From: Planctomycetota bacterium
Lineage (GTDB): Bacteria > Planctomycetota > PUPC01 > JACPCR01
Reading direction: 5' to 3'
Assembly (NCBI GenBank): GCA_030740295.1
Contig: JASLXP010000251.1
Span: 1 to 17,248, forward strand
DNA length: 17,248 nt
Part shown: one piece after another, positions 1 through 7,032 of the stretch
Layout: each line of letters begins with the position of its first letter
How positions within the stretch are numbered: position 1 is the stretch's first letter
Notes under the pieces: model-generated
Seen by the model: only the letters and a program-made list of their open reading frames with translations
Databases searched by the model: none
What the model was told of the DNA's origin: nothing
Position numbers and translations under genes: made by a program

Positions 1-436
1 CTTCTGAGACATCGGCCTTCCGGTCGAGTAATGCCTTGCAGATCTCCTCGCTGCCTTCCTTTGCCGCAAGAACGAGCGGTGTGCGGCCCTGCTTATCCCT
101 GAGGTCCACCTTCAGCTTCTTCACTGCCAGCAGCAGTTTGACGGCCTCGAGCCGATTGCTCTCCACGGCCCAGTGAAGAGGCGACTTTCCATCCCTGTCG
201 ACAATGTTGAAATCCGTCTTTCGTTCGATGAAAAGCTGAACGATCTCCGTATAGCCTCCCTGTACCACATAATGAACCGCAGACCGCCCAAGCGTGTCGA
301 ATGATGCGGCCTTACCGGGTGATGCGTCCAGGATCTTCTTTACAGCCTCCATATCACCGTCTCGTGCAGCATTGTGGATCGGACCGGCGGCCGTTGCGGT
401 GAAAAGAAAAATTACTGGCAGAAGCTTTCGGAGCAT
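1..436 (-). CDS. Secreted ankyrin-repeat protein, 3' end cut by the window edge
   Basis: The frame starts at the ATG at 436 and stays open to base 1, so the C-terminus is missing; 145 codons are visible. The N-terminus (MLRKLLPVIFLFTATAAG) is a short positively charged, hydrophobic signal peptide with likely cleavage after an Ala near residue 17, which implies export. The rest is about four ankyrin repeats (roughly residues 18-46, 49-80, 82-114 and 116 to the end). They show the usual G.(S/T)(P/A)(L/V)H/L..A......V..LL pattern, for example DGKSPLHWAVESNRLEAVKLLL. Ankyrin repeats mediate protein-protein contacts; a periplasmic or surface scaffold role is inferred. No good Shine-Dalgarno sequence precedes the start, but a stop codon lies close upstream in frame and the signal peptide fits this ATG. 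It is divergent from everything to its right. The family is clear; the specific function is unknown. Confidence 0.85.
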   Translation of the reverse strand, partial: MLRKLLPVIFLFTATAAGPIHNAARDGDMEAVKKILDASPGKAASFDTLGRSAVHYVVQGGYTEIVQLFIERKTDFNIVDRDGKSPLHWAVESNRLEAVKLLLAVKKLKVDLRDKQGRTPLVLAAKEGSEEICKALLDRKADVSE

Positions 437-948
437 CGTGAAAGGTTGTTTTAAGTTCGGGAGGTGCTACCCCCATCATGAATCCACAACGTCCCGCAAT
501 CAACGGAAATCAAACCTTGACGCTCTGTTAGCACTCGCATAGGCTGGCAAACCCAAAACGCGGGCAGACTGGCAAGACAGTTTTACTTCCGCGATGTTCT
601 TAAGATCGAACCCCAATTGCCAAAGCAATCTGTTCTTGCCATGAACGCTCACTTCAACCTGATTGCAGGCTGCACCAATGATTCGGTGGCCGTCATCATC
701 CGGGGCCGATACCTCTTGCTCGTCGACTCCCAAACAGGCAAATCAATGCTCTGTGAAGATGCCAGACCACGTACTACCAGCAGTGTTCTGGTCCGCCCGG
801 GGACCAAAGAGGTCTGGCTCACTGACACCGGTGAAGCAAAGGTATTCAGAATCAAGTAACTGTCTGAACCGCTGTGTTTCTGAACTCCTCCACCGAGTTC
901 GTGGCCTACTTGGGCAGTTACAGAATCAACAATGCACAGGCGTCAACA
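437..948. other. Intergenic stretch between divergent genes, largely without recognisable content
   Basis: This 512-base stretch separates the ankyrin gene (minus) from the PL10-like gene (plus). It should hold promoters for both, but I could not pick out a convincing -35/-10 pair. A strong Shine-Dalgarno-like GGGAGGT at 459-465 precedes an ATG at 478, whose frame closes after 17 codons at 531. The only longer frame is the doubtful fragment listed at 641-859. No RNA gene or repeat was seen. Confidence 0.5.
641..859 (+). CDS. Doubtful short ORF, possible remnant of a beta-propeller-type protein
   Basis: An open frame runs from 521 to the stop at 857-859. A TTG at 617 or an ATG at 641 could start it, giving 80 or 72 residues. 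The C-terminal part (SSVLVRPGTKEVWLTDTGEAKVFRIK) reads like one blade of a YncE/WD40-like propeller: a strand, then 'G..E.W.TD', then a closing strand. Such a single blade would normally be the tail of a much longer protein, yet no upstream blades exist because the ankyrin gene occupies the opposite strand. It may be a decayed gene fragment or simply a non-coding open frame. No Shine-Dalgarno sequence precedes either start. It ends 89 bases before the PL10-like gene. Confidence 0.25.
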   Translation: MNAHFNLIAGCTNDSVAVIIRGRYLLLVDSQTGKSMLCEDARPRTTSSVLVRPGTKEVWLTDTGEAKVFRIK

Positions 949-2382
949 ATGATCCGAATTTTCAGATCTTTCTCAGCGTGCTTTCTTACCCTTTTCACAT
1001 TCTCCGCACATGCCGAGACTCTGGATTCAAAAGCCCTGAGAGCCATTGAAAAGGCCGGCTCATACTGGGCGACAAAAGTGGCCTCTCACGGTGGCTTCGT
1101 CTGGGAATACAGTACCGACTTCAAGCGCCGTCGCGGTGAAAGCAGAGACCTGCCATCGACCACGCTGTGGGTCCAGCCTCCTGGGACTCCCAGCGTGGGC
1201 GCGGTTTTCTTGAGAACGTACGAGCTCACGAAGGACAAGATCTTCCTGGATGCAGCCGTGGCGGCAGCAAAATGTCTTGTTGCTGGACAACTCGAGTCAG
1301 GCGGTTGGGGTTATTCCATCGAGTTCGATCCCAAACGATTCCGATACCGTCATCATCACGTCGCTGAGGATCATCCTAAAAGGGCGAGGCTCGGCAATAC
1401 CACCACCTTTGACGACAACAATACACAGAGCGCGACGCGTTTCCTGATTGAGCTTTCTCAGCATGTGAAAGAACCGGAAATCGATCGGGCCCTGAAAAAA
1501 GCGATGAACTGTTTTCTTGAAGCCCAATACAGAACCGGCAAATGGGATGGCTCGTGGCCCCAGCGTTATCCGCCACCGAAGAGGGGATACAGCGCTTTGC
1601 CAACATTCAATGACAACACGATGAGCGATTGCGTTCGCACCATGCTCCTCGCGTGGCAGGTGTTGAAGAAATCTCAATACAAACAGAGCGTCCTTCGCTG
1701 TCTCGACTTTTATCTGCGCAGTCAGATGCCTTCGCCCCAGGCCGGCTGGGCCCAGCAGTACGACAAAGATTTGAAGCCTGCCTGGGCCCGGAGGTTCGAG
1801 CCACCCGCGGTCTCGGGAGGTGAATCATCCGGCAACGTCCAACTGATGCTCGACATGTACATTGAATTCGGCGACAAGCGGTATCTCGAATCTGCTCGCC
1901 GAGCGGTTGAGTGGTATCGCCGTTCGCGCATCGGCGGCGATGAGAAGAAGGGCCTGTGGGCACGCTTCTATGAACCCAAAACGAACAGGCCGCTCTATTT
2001 CACGCGCACCTACGAGCTCGTGTACACGGATGATGACCTGCCCATCCACTACAGCTTCAAAAGCAGTTACGGGGTGGACAGAAGAATCGCGCTGTATGAG
2101 AAGATTGTTGAAAAAGGCCGCGACTACTTACTCAATCAGCCGCCCGACTGGAAAGCCGTCAGGTCGAGACTCCAACCACAGGTCGAGAAGATCCTTGCGG
2201 ACCAGGATGAACTTGGCCGTTGGGTGAAAGTGGTGAAGAAGTCGGAGAATGTCCGTGACAAGAAGGGGCGTCTCATCCAACAGGTCGATGAAAAGATCGA
2301 GTTATCGATGATGTACTCACGGGATTTTGTAAGGAACATGAACGCCTTGTCTGCTTTTGTGACCGCGGGACGGCAGGAATGA
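949..2382 (+). CDS. Secreted PL10-type pectate lyase homologue
   Basis: The product has 477 residues. The frame opens earlier (874), but the ATG at 949 gives a proper signal peptide (MIRIFRSFSACFLTLFTFSAHA, cut before ETLD), so I chose it; a weak AGG lies at 938-940. The body is an alpha/alpha-toroid-like repeat protein resembling pectate lyase family PL10. Signature stretches are GSWPQRYP (201-208), TFNDN (219-223), WAQQYD (267-272) and RRFEPPAVSGGES (281-293). In characterised PL10 enzymes the Asp residues bind calcium and an Arg in the R.(Y/F)E.P motif acts as base; D222, D272 and R281 are the likely equivalents here. The predicted reaction is beta-elimination of polygalacturonate in the periplasm or outside the cell. 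About 90 charged C-terminal residues follow the catalytic core and I do not recognise them. No pectin-uptake or uronate genes lie nearby. Substrate specificity is inferred only. Confidence 0.75.
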   Translation: MIRIFRSFSACFLTLFTFSAHAETLDSKALRAIEKAGSYWATKVASHGGFVWEYSTDFKRRRGESRDLPSTTLWVQPPGTPSVGAVFLRTYELTKDKIFLDAAVAAAKCLVAGQLESGGWGYSIEFDPKRFRYRHHHVAEDHPKRARLGNTTTFDDNNTQSATRFLIELSQHVKEPEIDRALKKAMNCFLEAQYRTGKWDGSWPQRYPPPKRGYSALPTFNDNTMSDCVRTMLLAWQVLKKSQYKQSVLRCLDFYLRSQMPSPQAGWAQQYDKDLKPAWARRFEPPAVSGGESSGNVQLMLDMYIEFGDKRYLESARRAVEWYRRSRIGGDEKKGLWARFYEPKTNRPLYFTRTYELVYTDDDLPIHYSFKSSYGVDRRIALYEKIVEKGRDYLLNQPPDWKAVRSRLQPQVEKILADQDELGRWVKVVKKSENVRDKKGRLIQQVDEKIELSMMYSRDFVRNMNALSAFVTAGRQE

Positions 2383-2462
2383 TTGTCCATGGCTGATGGC
2401 GGAAAGATGATGGCTCGTCCAGACCTCCATTGCGAACCTCAACGCTACCGATACCATCACTC

Positions 2463-2502
2463 GCTCCTCTCCCCATCCCCCCTCAACCTCCAGAGAGGGA
2501 GC
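2463..2502. repeat. C-rich/G-rich imperfect hairpin before lpxD
   Basis: In the 132-base gap before lpxD, GCTCCTCTC (2463-2471) can pair with GAGAGGGAGC (2493-2502), with one bulged C. A smaller alternative is CCTC (2487-2490) with GAGG (2495-2498) around a four-base loop. The sequence style (C-rich arm, 'CTCCAGAG', G-rich arm) recalls dispersed intergenic palindromes found in many bacterial genomes. The right arm contains the only Shine-Dalgarno-like sequence before lpxD, so folding could hide it. Only one copy is visible in this window, so calling it a repeat family is tentative. Confidence 0.35.
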
Positions 2503-2514
2503 TTTAGAATTGCC

Positions 2515-3576
2515 ATGGCGGATACTTTAGGAAGCCTTGCCTCGATGCTGAATGCCGAGGTAGAAGGTGACGCTTCGATAGTGATCAGCGGTGTTGCTGG
2601 TCTTGATAACGCAGAGCCCGGGCACATCCTCTTTGCCGAGGATGCCCGATCACTCAAGCTGGCAGAAGCCACTGACGCATCCGCGGTGATCGTTGGAGAC
2701 AGTCTCGGTGACTGTGCAAAGCCGGCCATCAGGCACGCGAATCCAAAATACGCGTTTGCTCTCGTGCTCAGGCATCTCTATCCAGTGCGAGAACCGCACG
2801 CATCCATTCACCCGACCGCGGTGGTAGCCAAGTCAGCAGAGATTGGCGAGGACGTCACCATCGGCGCGAACGCGGTGGTTGAAGGGAACGCCAGCATCGG
2901 TGACCGCACCATGATCGATGCCGGGTGCGTCATCGGTGAGAACGTCTCGATTGGCAGCGAATGCTGGCTGAGGGCGAACGTCACCATCTACCACGATTGC
3001 GTGCTCGGAAACCAGGTCAGCATCCACAGCGGCAGCGTCATCGGCGGCGACGGCTTTGGATATGTGGTGCACGAAGGCAGACACGAGAAGCTCCTGCAGG
3101 TCGGCAACGTCGTCATTGGGGACGATGTCGAGATTGGCTGTAGTGCCTGCGTGGACCGGGCCAGCTTCGGTGGCTCGACCGTCATTGGCAGCGGCTGCCG
3201 TATTGATAATCTCGTGCAGATTGCCCACAACGCGGACATCGGCCCGGGCACGATTCTCGTCTCTCAGGTAGGAATCGCCGGCAGTGCCAAGGTGGGTCAG
3301 TATTGTGTCCTCGCCGGGCAGGTAGGCGTGGGCAACGGCGCGGAGCTTGGGGACAAGCTCATCATAGCTGCGCAATCCGGCATCCCATCCAACAAGAAAT
3401 GGAAAGGCGACCAGATGATCGGAGGCTCTCCCGCTTACGATCTGAATCAATGGATGAGATCCAGCGCGGTGCAGCCCAGACTTCCGGATATGGCCAGGGA
3501 GTTTCTGAAGCTGAAGAAGGAAGTGGCTGCGCTCAAGGATCAACTGGACGAGCGGACCGATTCACCCTCCGGCTAG
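2515..3576 (+). CDS. lpxD: UDP-3-O-acylglucosamine N-acyltransferase
   Basis: LpxD adds the second acyl chain, from acyl-ACP, to UDP-3-O-acylglucosamine in lipid A synthesis in the cytoplasm. The 353-residue protein has the usual layout. Residues 1-95 form the uridine-binding N-domain (SLASMLNAEVEGD). A left-handed beta-helix of hexapeptide repeats (I/V-G-x-x-x-x) covers about 98-320. A short helical tail follows (LKLKKEVAALKDQLDER). Hallmarks are GDGFGY (178-183) and DNLVQIAHN (231-239), where H238 matches the catalytic His. The frame is open from 2383, but the ATG at 2515 aligns with family N-termini and gives a normal length. A GAGAGGGAG sequence at 2493-2501 lies 13 bases upstream, rather far. 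It is followed after 32 bases by the GT39 gene, suggesting an envelope operon. Other lipid A genes (lpxA, lpxC, lpxB) are absent from the window. Confidence 0.95.
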   Translation: MADTLGSLASMLNAEVEGDASIVISGVAGLDNAEPGHILFAEDARSLKLAEATDASAVIVGDSLGDCAKPAIRHANPKYAFALVLRHLYPVREPHASIHPTAVVAKSAEIGEDVTIGANAVVEGNASIGDRTMIDAGCVIGENVSIGSECWLRANVTIYHDCVLGNQVSIHSGSVIGGDGFGYVVHEGRHEKLLQVGNVVIGDDVEIGCSACVDRASFGGSTVIGSGCRIDNLVQIAHNADIGPGTILVSQVGIAGSAKVGQYCVLAGQVGVGNGAELGDKLIIAAQSGIPSNKKWKGDQMIGGSPAYDLNQWMRSSAVQPRLPDMAREFLKLKKEVAALKDQLDERTDSPSG

Positions 3577-3608
3577 GCAGCGAGCGCGCTTCGCGATAAT
3601 CTCGGTTC

Positions 3609-5219
3609 ATGCTGCCGAAACTCACTCGCCAAGACTGGCTCCTCTTCCTGGTCATTCTGTCCGCGGGGGTGTGGGCAAAGATGTCCCATCTTGAAAGGGT
3701 CGGTATCCGCACCGCGGACGAGGGCAGCTATTGCTTCTTTGGCATGACCATGCTGAACGGCGAACCGAAATGCATCCAGGATAAACCCGGCCAGGCGATC
3801 ATCCTCGCGGCAGGATTTAATCTGTTCGGTCCTTCGCAATACGGCGCGGTCGCCATCACGGCGATGCTTGGGGTGCTGACCATCCCGGCGCTCTACTGGC
3901 TTGGCCTCGAGATGGGTAACAAGCTCTACGCGGTAGCGCTGTCGGCCGTGAGCGTGTGCATGCCCTACCTCCTCTATTACCACCGGGGCGCGTCTTCCGA
4001 TTCGAATTTCTTCCTTTTCTGTGTTCTGGGCCTGGCGCTTTTTCTGAGGGCGGTAAAGCAGGAACGAGCGGAGGAGAATCCCGATGAGGAGAAGAGCCGG
4101 ACTTGCCTCAAATGGCTCGCGGCTTCAGGTCTGGTCTGGGGTGCCGGCATCACCGTGAATCTGGCGACCATTCCGCCGTACGGAATCGTCTGGCTGTTTC
4201 TGGGTGTGCTGTGCAAGTGGCGCAATCTCGGCCTCAAGACAACAGCCGTTGCCTTGTCTGTATTTGGCGGCGCAGGACTCGTCGGAGTTGCGTTTGTTGA
4301 GTTGCCCATCATCAAATTCATCCACATGGATCGCGTGTGGGGCCAAGTCGGCGGCCACAGCAGACACATCCTGGAGACCACGCTTCGATTCGAATGGACG
4401 AAGCACCTTTGGATGTTCTTCGGACCGCCTGGAATCCTGCTCTCAATCGCGGGAATGTTGAATTATCGAAAATGGTGGAAGACACCATTGGCCGTGTTCC
4501 CTGCACTAGCCGTTGTGCTGATCATCTTTTACATGCGCGGGCAGCTTCAGTTGCCGCGACTTCATCTGCCGATACTCATACCGCTCCTCCCTCTGATGGC
4601 GATGGGCGTCGAATCTTTGGTGGAGTTGATTCAGAAACAGTGGAAGCCAATACCGGATCTTATCATCCAAATCTGCGCGGCCGTTGCGCTCATTGGAATC
4701 CACGTGCCCGAGGCAGTTCGGATTCAGAAGCTGGAATCCGGCTACCCCAATGCGTGCAACTGGCTTCTGAGGAACATGGCAGATACGGACATGGGTGTAG
4801 GCACTCACACGTTCTGGACTTTTGCTGCGTTTACCCGGCATCCGTTTGCCCCGGATGAAAACCGGCTGACAAGCGCGCTCAATGGCGACGATTGGAGACA
4901 GGCCACCTTGCGTCAATTGCGCGAGTATGCATTCACTCACCACCGCAAATGGCTGGTCATCGATTACCTGATTCTTAATCGGCTTTACGACCCGTACAAA
5001 ACTAAAGCCAAGCTCCCCGGTTTCGAGAGATTGAGACACCTTCTTGAAATGTACCCGCCGGACAAACTGGGCGGCGCCGTCATTCCCAATCCGGTGGCAT
5101 CGGATTACCAGACCCATCGCGAAGACGAGCTCGTCCCCGACCTGCAGAATGAACCGATGGCCAGAAACATCTACATTTACCGGATACCCGAGCTGGTCAG
5201 GGCAATGTCAGGTTCATAG
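3609..5219 (+). CDS. GT39/ArnT-like polytopic membrane glycosyltransferase
   Basis: This 536-residue integral membrane protein has about ten or more hydrophobic segments. Its N-terminal topology fits GT-C fold enzymes of the PMT/ArnT (GT39) kind: the first helix (about 10-24), then an external loop carrying the acidic motif TADEGSY (D37-E38), and later YYHRGASSDSNFFLF (123-137). Such enzymes move a sugar from a polyprenyl-phosphate donor to a protein or lipid on the outer face of the inner membrane. The C-terminal 150 or so residues are a less hydrophobic, presumably periplasmic domain. It starts 32 bases after lpxD with no clear Shine-Dalgarno sequence, so it may be translated from the same transcript. 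That pairing makes lipid A or LPS modification a reasonable guess, but the acceptor cannot be read from sequence and protein glycosylation is equally possible. Confidence 0.75.
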   Translation: MLPKLTRQDWLLFLVILSAGVWAKMSHLERVGIRTADEGSYCFFGMTMLNGEPKCIQDKPGQAIILAAGFNLFGPSQYGAVAITAMLGVLTIPALYWLGLEMGNKLYAVALSAVSVCMPYLLYYHRGASSDSNFFLFCVLGLALFLRAVKQERAEENPDEEKSRTCLKWLAASGLVWGAGITVNLATIPPYGIVWLFLGVLCKWRNLGLKTTAVALSVFGGAGLVGVAFVELPIIKFIHMDRVWGQVGGHSRHILETTLRFEWTKHLWMFFGPPGILLSIAGMLNYRKWWKTPLAVFPALAVVLIIFYMRGQLQLPRLHLPILIPLLPLMAMGVESLVELIQKQWKPIPDLIIQICAAVALIGIHVPEAVRIQKLESGYPNACNWLLRNMADTDMGVGTHTFWTFAAFTRHPFAPDENRLTSALNGDDWRQATLRQLREYAFTHHRKWLVIDYLILNRLYDPYKTKAKLPGFERLRHLLEMYPPDKLGGAVIPNPVASDYQTHREDELVPDLQNEPMARNIYIYRIPELVRAMSGS

Positions 5220-5221
5220 CT

Positions 5222-5380
5222 CCTTGTGGTCTTGACGCTCCGCGGCAAGATAGAGCGGTCGCACTAAACCTTGTGGTCTTGACGCTCCGCGGCAAGATAG
5301 AGCGCCCGCGCTACGAAGAAAGACGGTCGCGGAGCGCCCGCACTACGAAGAAAGACGGTCGCGGAGCGCCCGCACCACAA
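5222..5380. repeat. Compound direct/inverted repeat element upstream of the MetZ-type gene
   Basis: The left half holds two identical 36-base copies (5222-5257 and 5269-5304, period 47), each containing CGCTCCGCG (5236-5244, 5283-5291). The right half holds two identical 32-base copies in tandem (5311-5342 and 5343-5374), each containing the reverse complement CGCGGAGCG (5328-5336, 5360-5368). The outer ends are also inverted: TTGTGGT (5224-5230) against ACCACAA (5374-5380). The whole is a large imperfect palindrome whose arms have each duplicated. It fills the gap between the glycosyltransferase stop and the next start. A shorter relative lies at 8997-9050, so this is a dispersed intergenic family. 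No coding potential is seen. It may be a non-autonomous palindromic element; strong hairpins could affect the mRNA here. Confidence 0.85.
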
Positions 5381-5391
5381 AAAAAATCAGA

Positions 5392-6564
5392 ATGAAATCA
5401 CAACACGGAATCAAAACCCGAGCAGTCCACGCAGGCCAGAAACCCGATGCGGGTTACGGGGGCGCAGCGACACCGATCATTCAGTCCTCCACGTTTATTT
5501 ACGAATCTGCAGAAGAGGCGGCCGCCCGTTTCGCAGGTGAGGACGACGGGTTCATATATACCCGCTGGGGAAACCCGACGAACGAAGTGTTCGAGAATAA
5601 GATCGCAGAGCTTGAAGGCATGGAGGCCGCGCTCGCGGTGGCCTCAGGCATGGCCGCGGTCTCGATGGCCATCCTGGGCAGCGTCAAGGCCGGTGAACAC
5701 ATTGTGGCCTGCAAGACGCTCTATTCGGGCACAAACACGTTCCTCACAAATCGTGCGCCTGGTTTCGGAATCGATGTATCCTTCGTCGATCCATCGAATG
5801 TCAGCAATTTTGAAAAAGCGATTCAACCAAATACGAAGCTCATTTACCTGGAGTCCCCCGGCAACCCAACCCTCGAGATTATCGACCTCGCGGCCGCGGC
5901 AGGCCTGGCCAAATCCAGGGGCATCCGGACGGCCATCGACAACACTTTCGCCACTCCGATAAATCAGCGGCCGGGCGAACTCGGCATCGATGTGGTTCTG
6001 CACAGTGCGACGAAATTTCTCGGCGGACACGGGGACCTCATCGGCGGGGTCATCACCGCATCCCAGAAAATCATTGACGAGTTCTGGCCGATTTTCATCG
6101 AGCTTGGGGCCACTCTGAGCCCGTTCCACGGCTTCCTGCTCGTGCGGGGAATGCAAACGCTGCCACTGCGAATGGCCGAGCACAATACGAATGCACAGAA
6201 ACTGGCCGAGTTTCTCAAGAGCCACTCTGAGGTGAGCCAGGTCTTTTATCCTGGGCTTCCATCCTTTCCGGGCCACGAGATCGCATGCAAACAGATGAGC
6301 GGTTTTGGCGGCGTCGTTTGTATTGAAGTTGCCGACCTCGAGAAGGGACGCCGGATCATGAACGCGATCGAACTCTGCAGCCTGACCGTAAGCCTTGGAG
6401 ATGTTAAGACACTGATCAGCCACCCGGCATCCATGACCCATGCCAAAGTGAGCCCGGAAGCAAGAGCCGCGGCCGGCATTACCGACGGCCTGATTCGCAT
6501 CGCCGTGGGAATTGAAGACATTGAAGATTTGATCAACGATCTTGACCAGGCACTCCGAGCCTGA
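5392..6564 (+). CDS. metZ: PLP-dependent O-succinyl/O-acetylhomoserine sulfhydrylase or cystathionine gamma-synthase type enzyme
   Basis: This 390-residue protein is a full-length Cys/Met-metabolism fold type I PLP enzyme. Visible motifs are YTRWGNPT (56-63, the Tyr and Arg that contact PLP phosphate from the partner subunit), SGMAA (85-89), ESPGNPT (154-160), AIDNTFATP (181-189, with D183 holding the pyridine nitrogen) and SATKFLGGH (205-213), where K208 forms the Schiff base. Family members join an activated homoserine with sulfide or cysteine in methionine synthesis. Sulfhydrylase (MetZ) is my best reading from overall likeness. Cystathionine gamma-synthase, O-acetylhomoserine sulfhydrylase and methionine gamma-lyase share these motifs and cannot be excluded. 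The ATG at 5392 follows an A-rich run with no Shine-Dalgarno sequence, 11 bases after the repeat element. No other methionine genes lie nearby and no SAM riboswitch was seen. Confidence 0.85.
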   Translation: MKSQHGIKTRAVHAGQKPDAGYGGAATPIIQSSTFIYESAEEAAARFAGEDDGFIYTRWGNPTNEVFENKIAELEGMEAALAVASGMAAVSMAILGSVKAGEHIVACKTLYSGTNTFLTNRAPGFGIDVSFVDPSNVSNFEKAIQPNTKLIYLESPGNPTLEIIDLAAAAGLAKSRGIRTAIDNTFATPINQRPGELGIDVVLHSATKFLGGHGDLIGGVITASQKIIDEFWPIFIELGATLSPFHGFLLVRGMQTLPLRMAEHNTNAQKLAEFLKSHSEVSQVFYPGLPSFPGHEIACKQMSGFGGVVCIEVADLEKGRRIMNAIELCSLTVSLGDVKTLISHPASMTHAKVSPEARAAAGITDGLIRIAVGIEDIEDLINDLDQALRA

Positions 6565-6588
6565 TCTCAGCTTTCAGAAGAGTACATC

Positions 6589-7020
6589 ATGGAAAGAACC
6601 GCCTGCTCACTCCTCATTGCCCTGGCTCTAAGCCTTCTTACTTCATGCAAATTGCCCAAGGTTGAATACGACGAATCCGGCGGACACCGCGCACGGGTAG
6701 TCGAAGCAATCACTGGTCGTGGCCTGAAAGGCGCGAAGATCTTTGGCGGAGAGCCGTCCTTCCAGACTCGAAAGATCAAAGCCAAAGCTGACGGCGAGTT
6801 TTATTTTCATTTCCGTGTAGTGCCCCAGACAATGAAGATCGAATACCGGGGCTACAAAACGATTCACATCTCCACCAGAGATTTCCTGAACACGGAGGTA
6901 TTCCGAATGTACAGAGACGATTCACCAAAATCGCCGATCTGGAAAGATGGCAAGGATGACCCTCTTACACCGTTCGAAAGGGAATTGATAAGGCAGCGCA
7001 GCGGTGTGCCGAAAAAGTGA
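6589..7020 (+). CDS. Small lipoprotein with a carboxypeptidase-regulatory-like beta domain
   Basis: The product has 143 residues. The N-terminus carries a hydrophobic stretch ending in the lipobox LTSC, so C20 should be lipidated and the protein anchored to a membrane. Residues about 36-88 (RVVEAITGRGLKGAKI ... ADGEFYFHF ... IEYRGYKTIHI) match the pattern of CarboxypepD_reg-like, transthyretin-fold domains: a strand with 'a.TG..l.gA.v', then 'tdadG.F.f', then 'v...GY....'. These are common add-on modules in envelope proteins. The charged tail has no recognised motif. AGAAGAG at 6576-6582 is an adequate ribosome site six bases before the ATG. It follows the MetZ-type gene by 24 bases, so they may be co-transcribed, and it converges on the kinase gene. 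No specific function can be assigned. Confidence 0.75.
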   Translation: MERTACSLLIALALSLLTSCKLPKVEYDESGGHRARVVEAITGRGLKGAKIFGGEPSFQTRKIKAKADGEFYFHFRVVPQTMKIEYRGYKTIHISTRDFLNTEVFRMYRDDSPKSPIWKDGKDDPLTPFERELIRQRSGVPKK

Positions 7021-7032
7021 GTGGCTTCCATG

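Noticed and set aside
663..1049. 128-codon plus-strand frame across the start of the PL10-like gene
   Set aside because: It overlaps the signal peptide region of the lyase in another frame, has many Cys, Ser and Arg residues with no family pattern, and lacks a ribosome site.
2833..3543. 236-codon minus-strand frame
   Set aside because: It mirrors the repetitive hexapeptide region of lpxD; the periodic codons on the plus strand keep the reverse frame open.
5222..5380. CRISPR array
   Set aside because: There are only two copies of each of two different units, one pair directly adjacent without spacers, and inverted symmetry between the pairs. No cas gene is present.
5644..6441. 265-codon minus-strand frame
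   Set aside because: Antisense to the MetZ-type gene, whose PLP motifs are intact; no motif is seen in the reverse frame.
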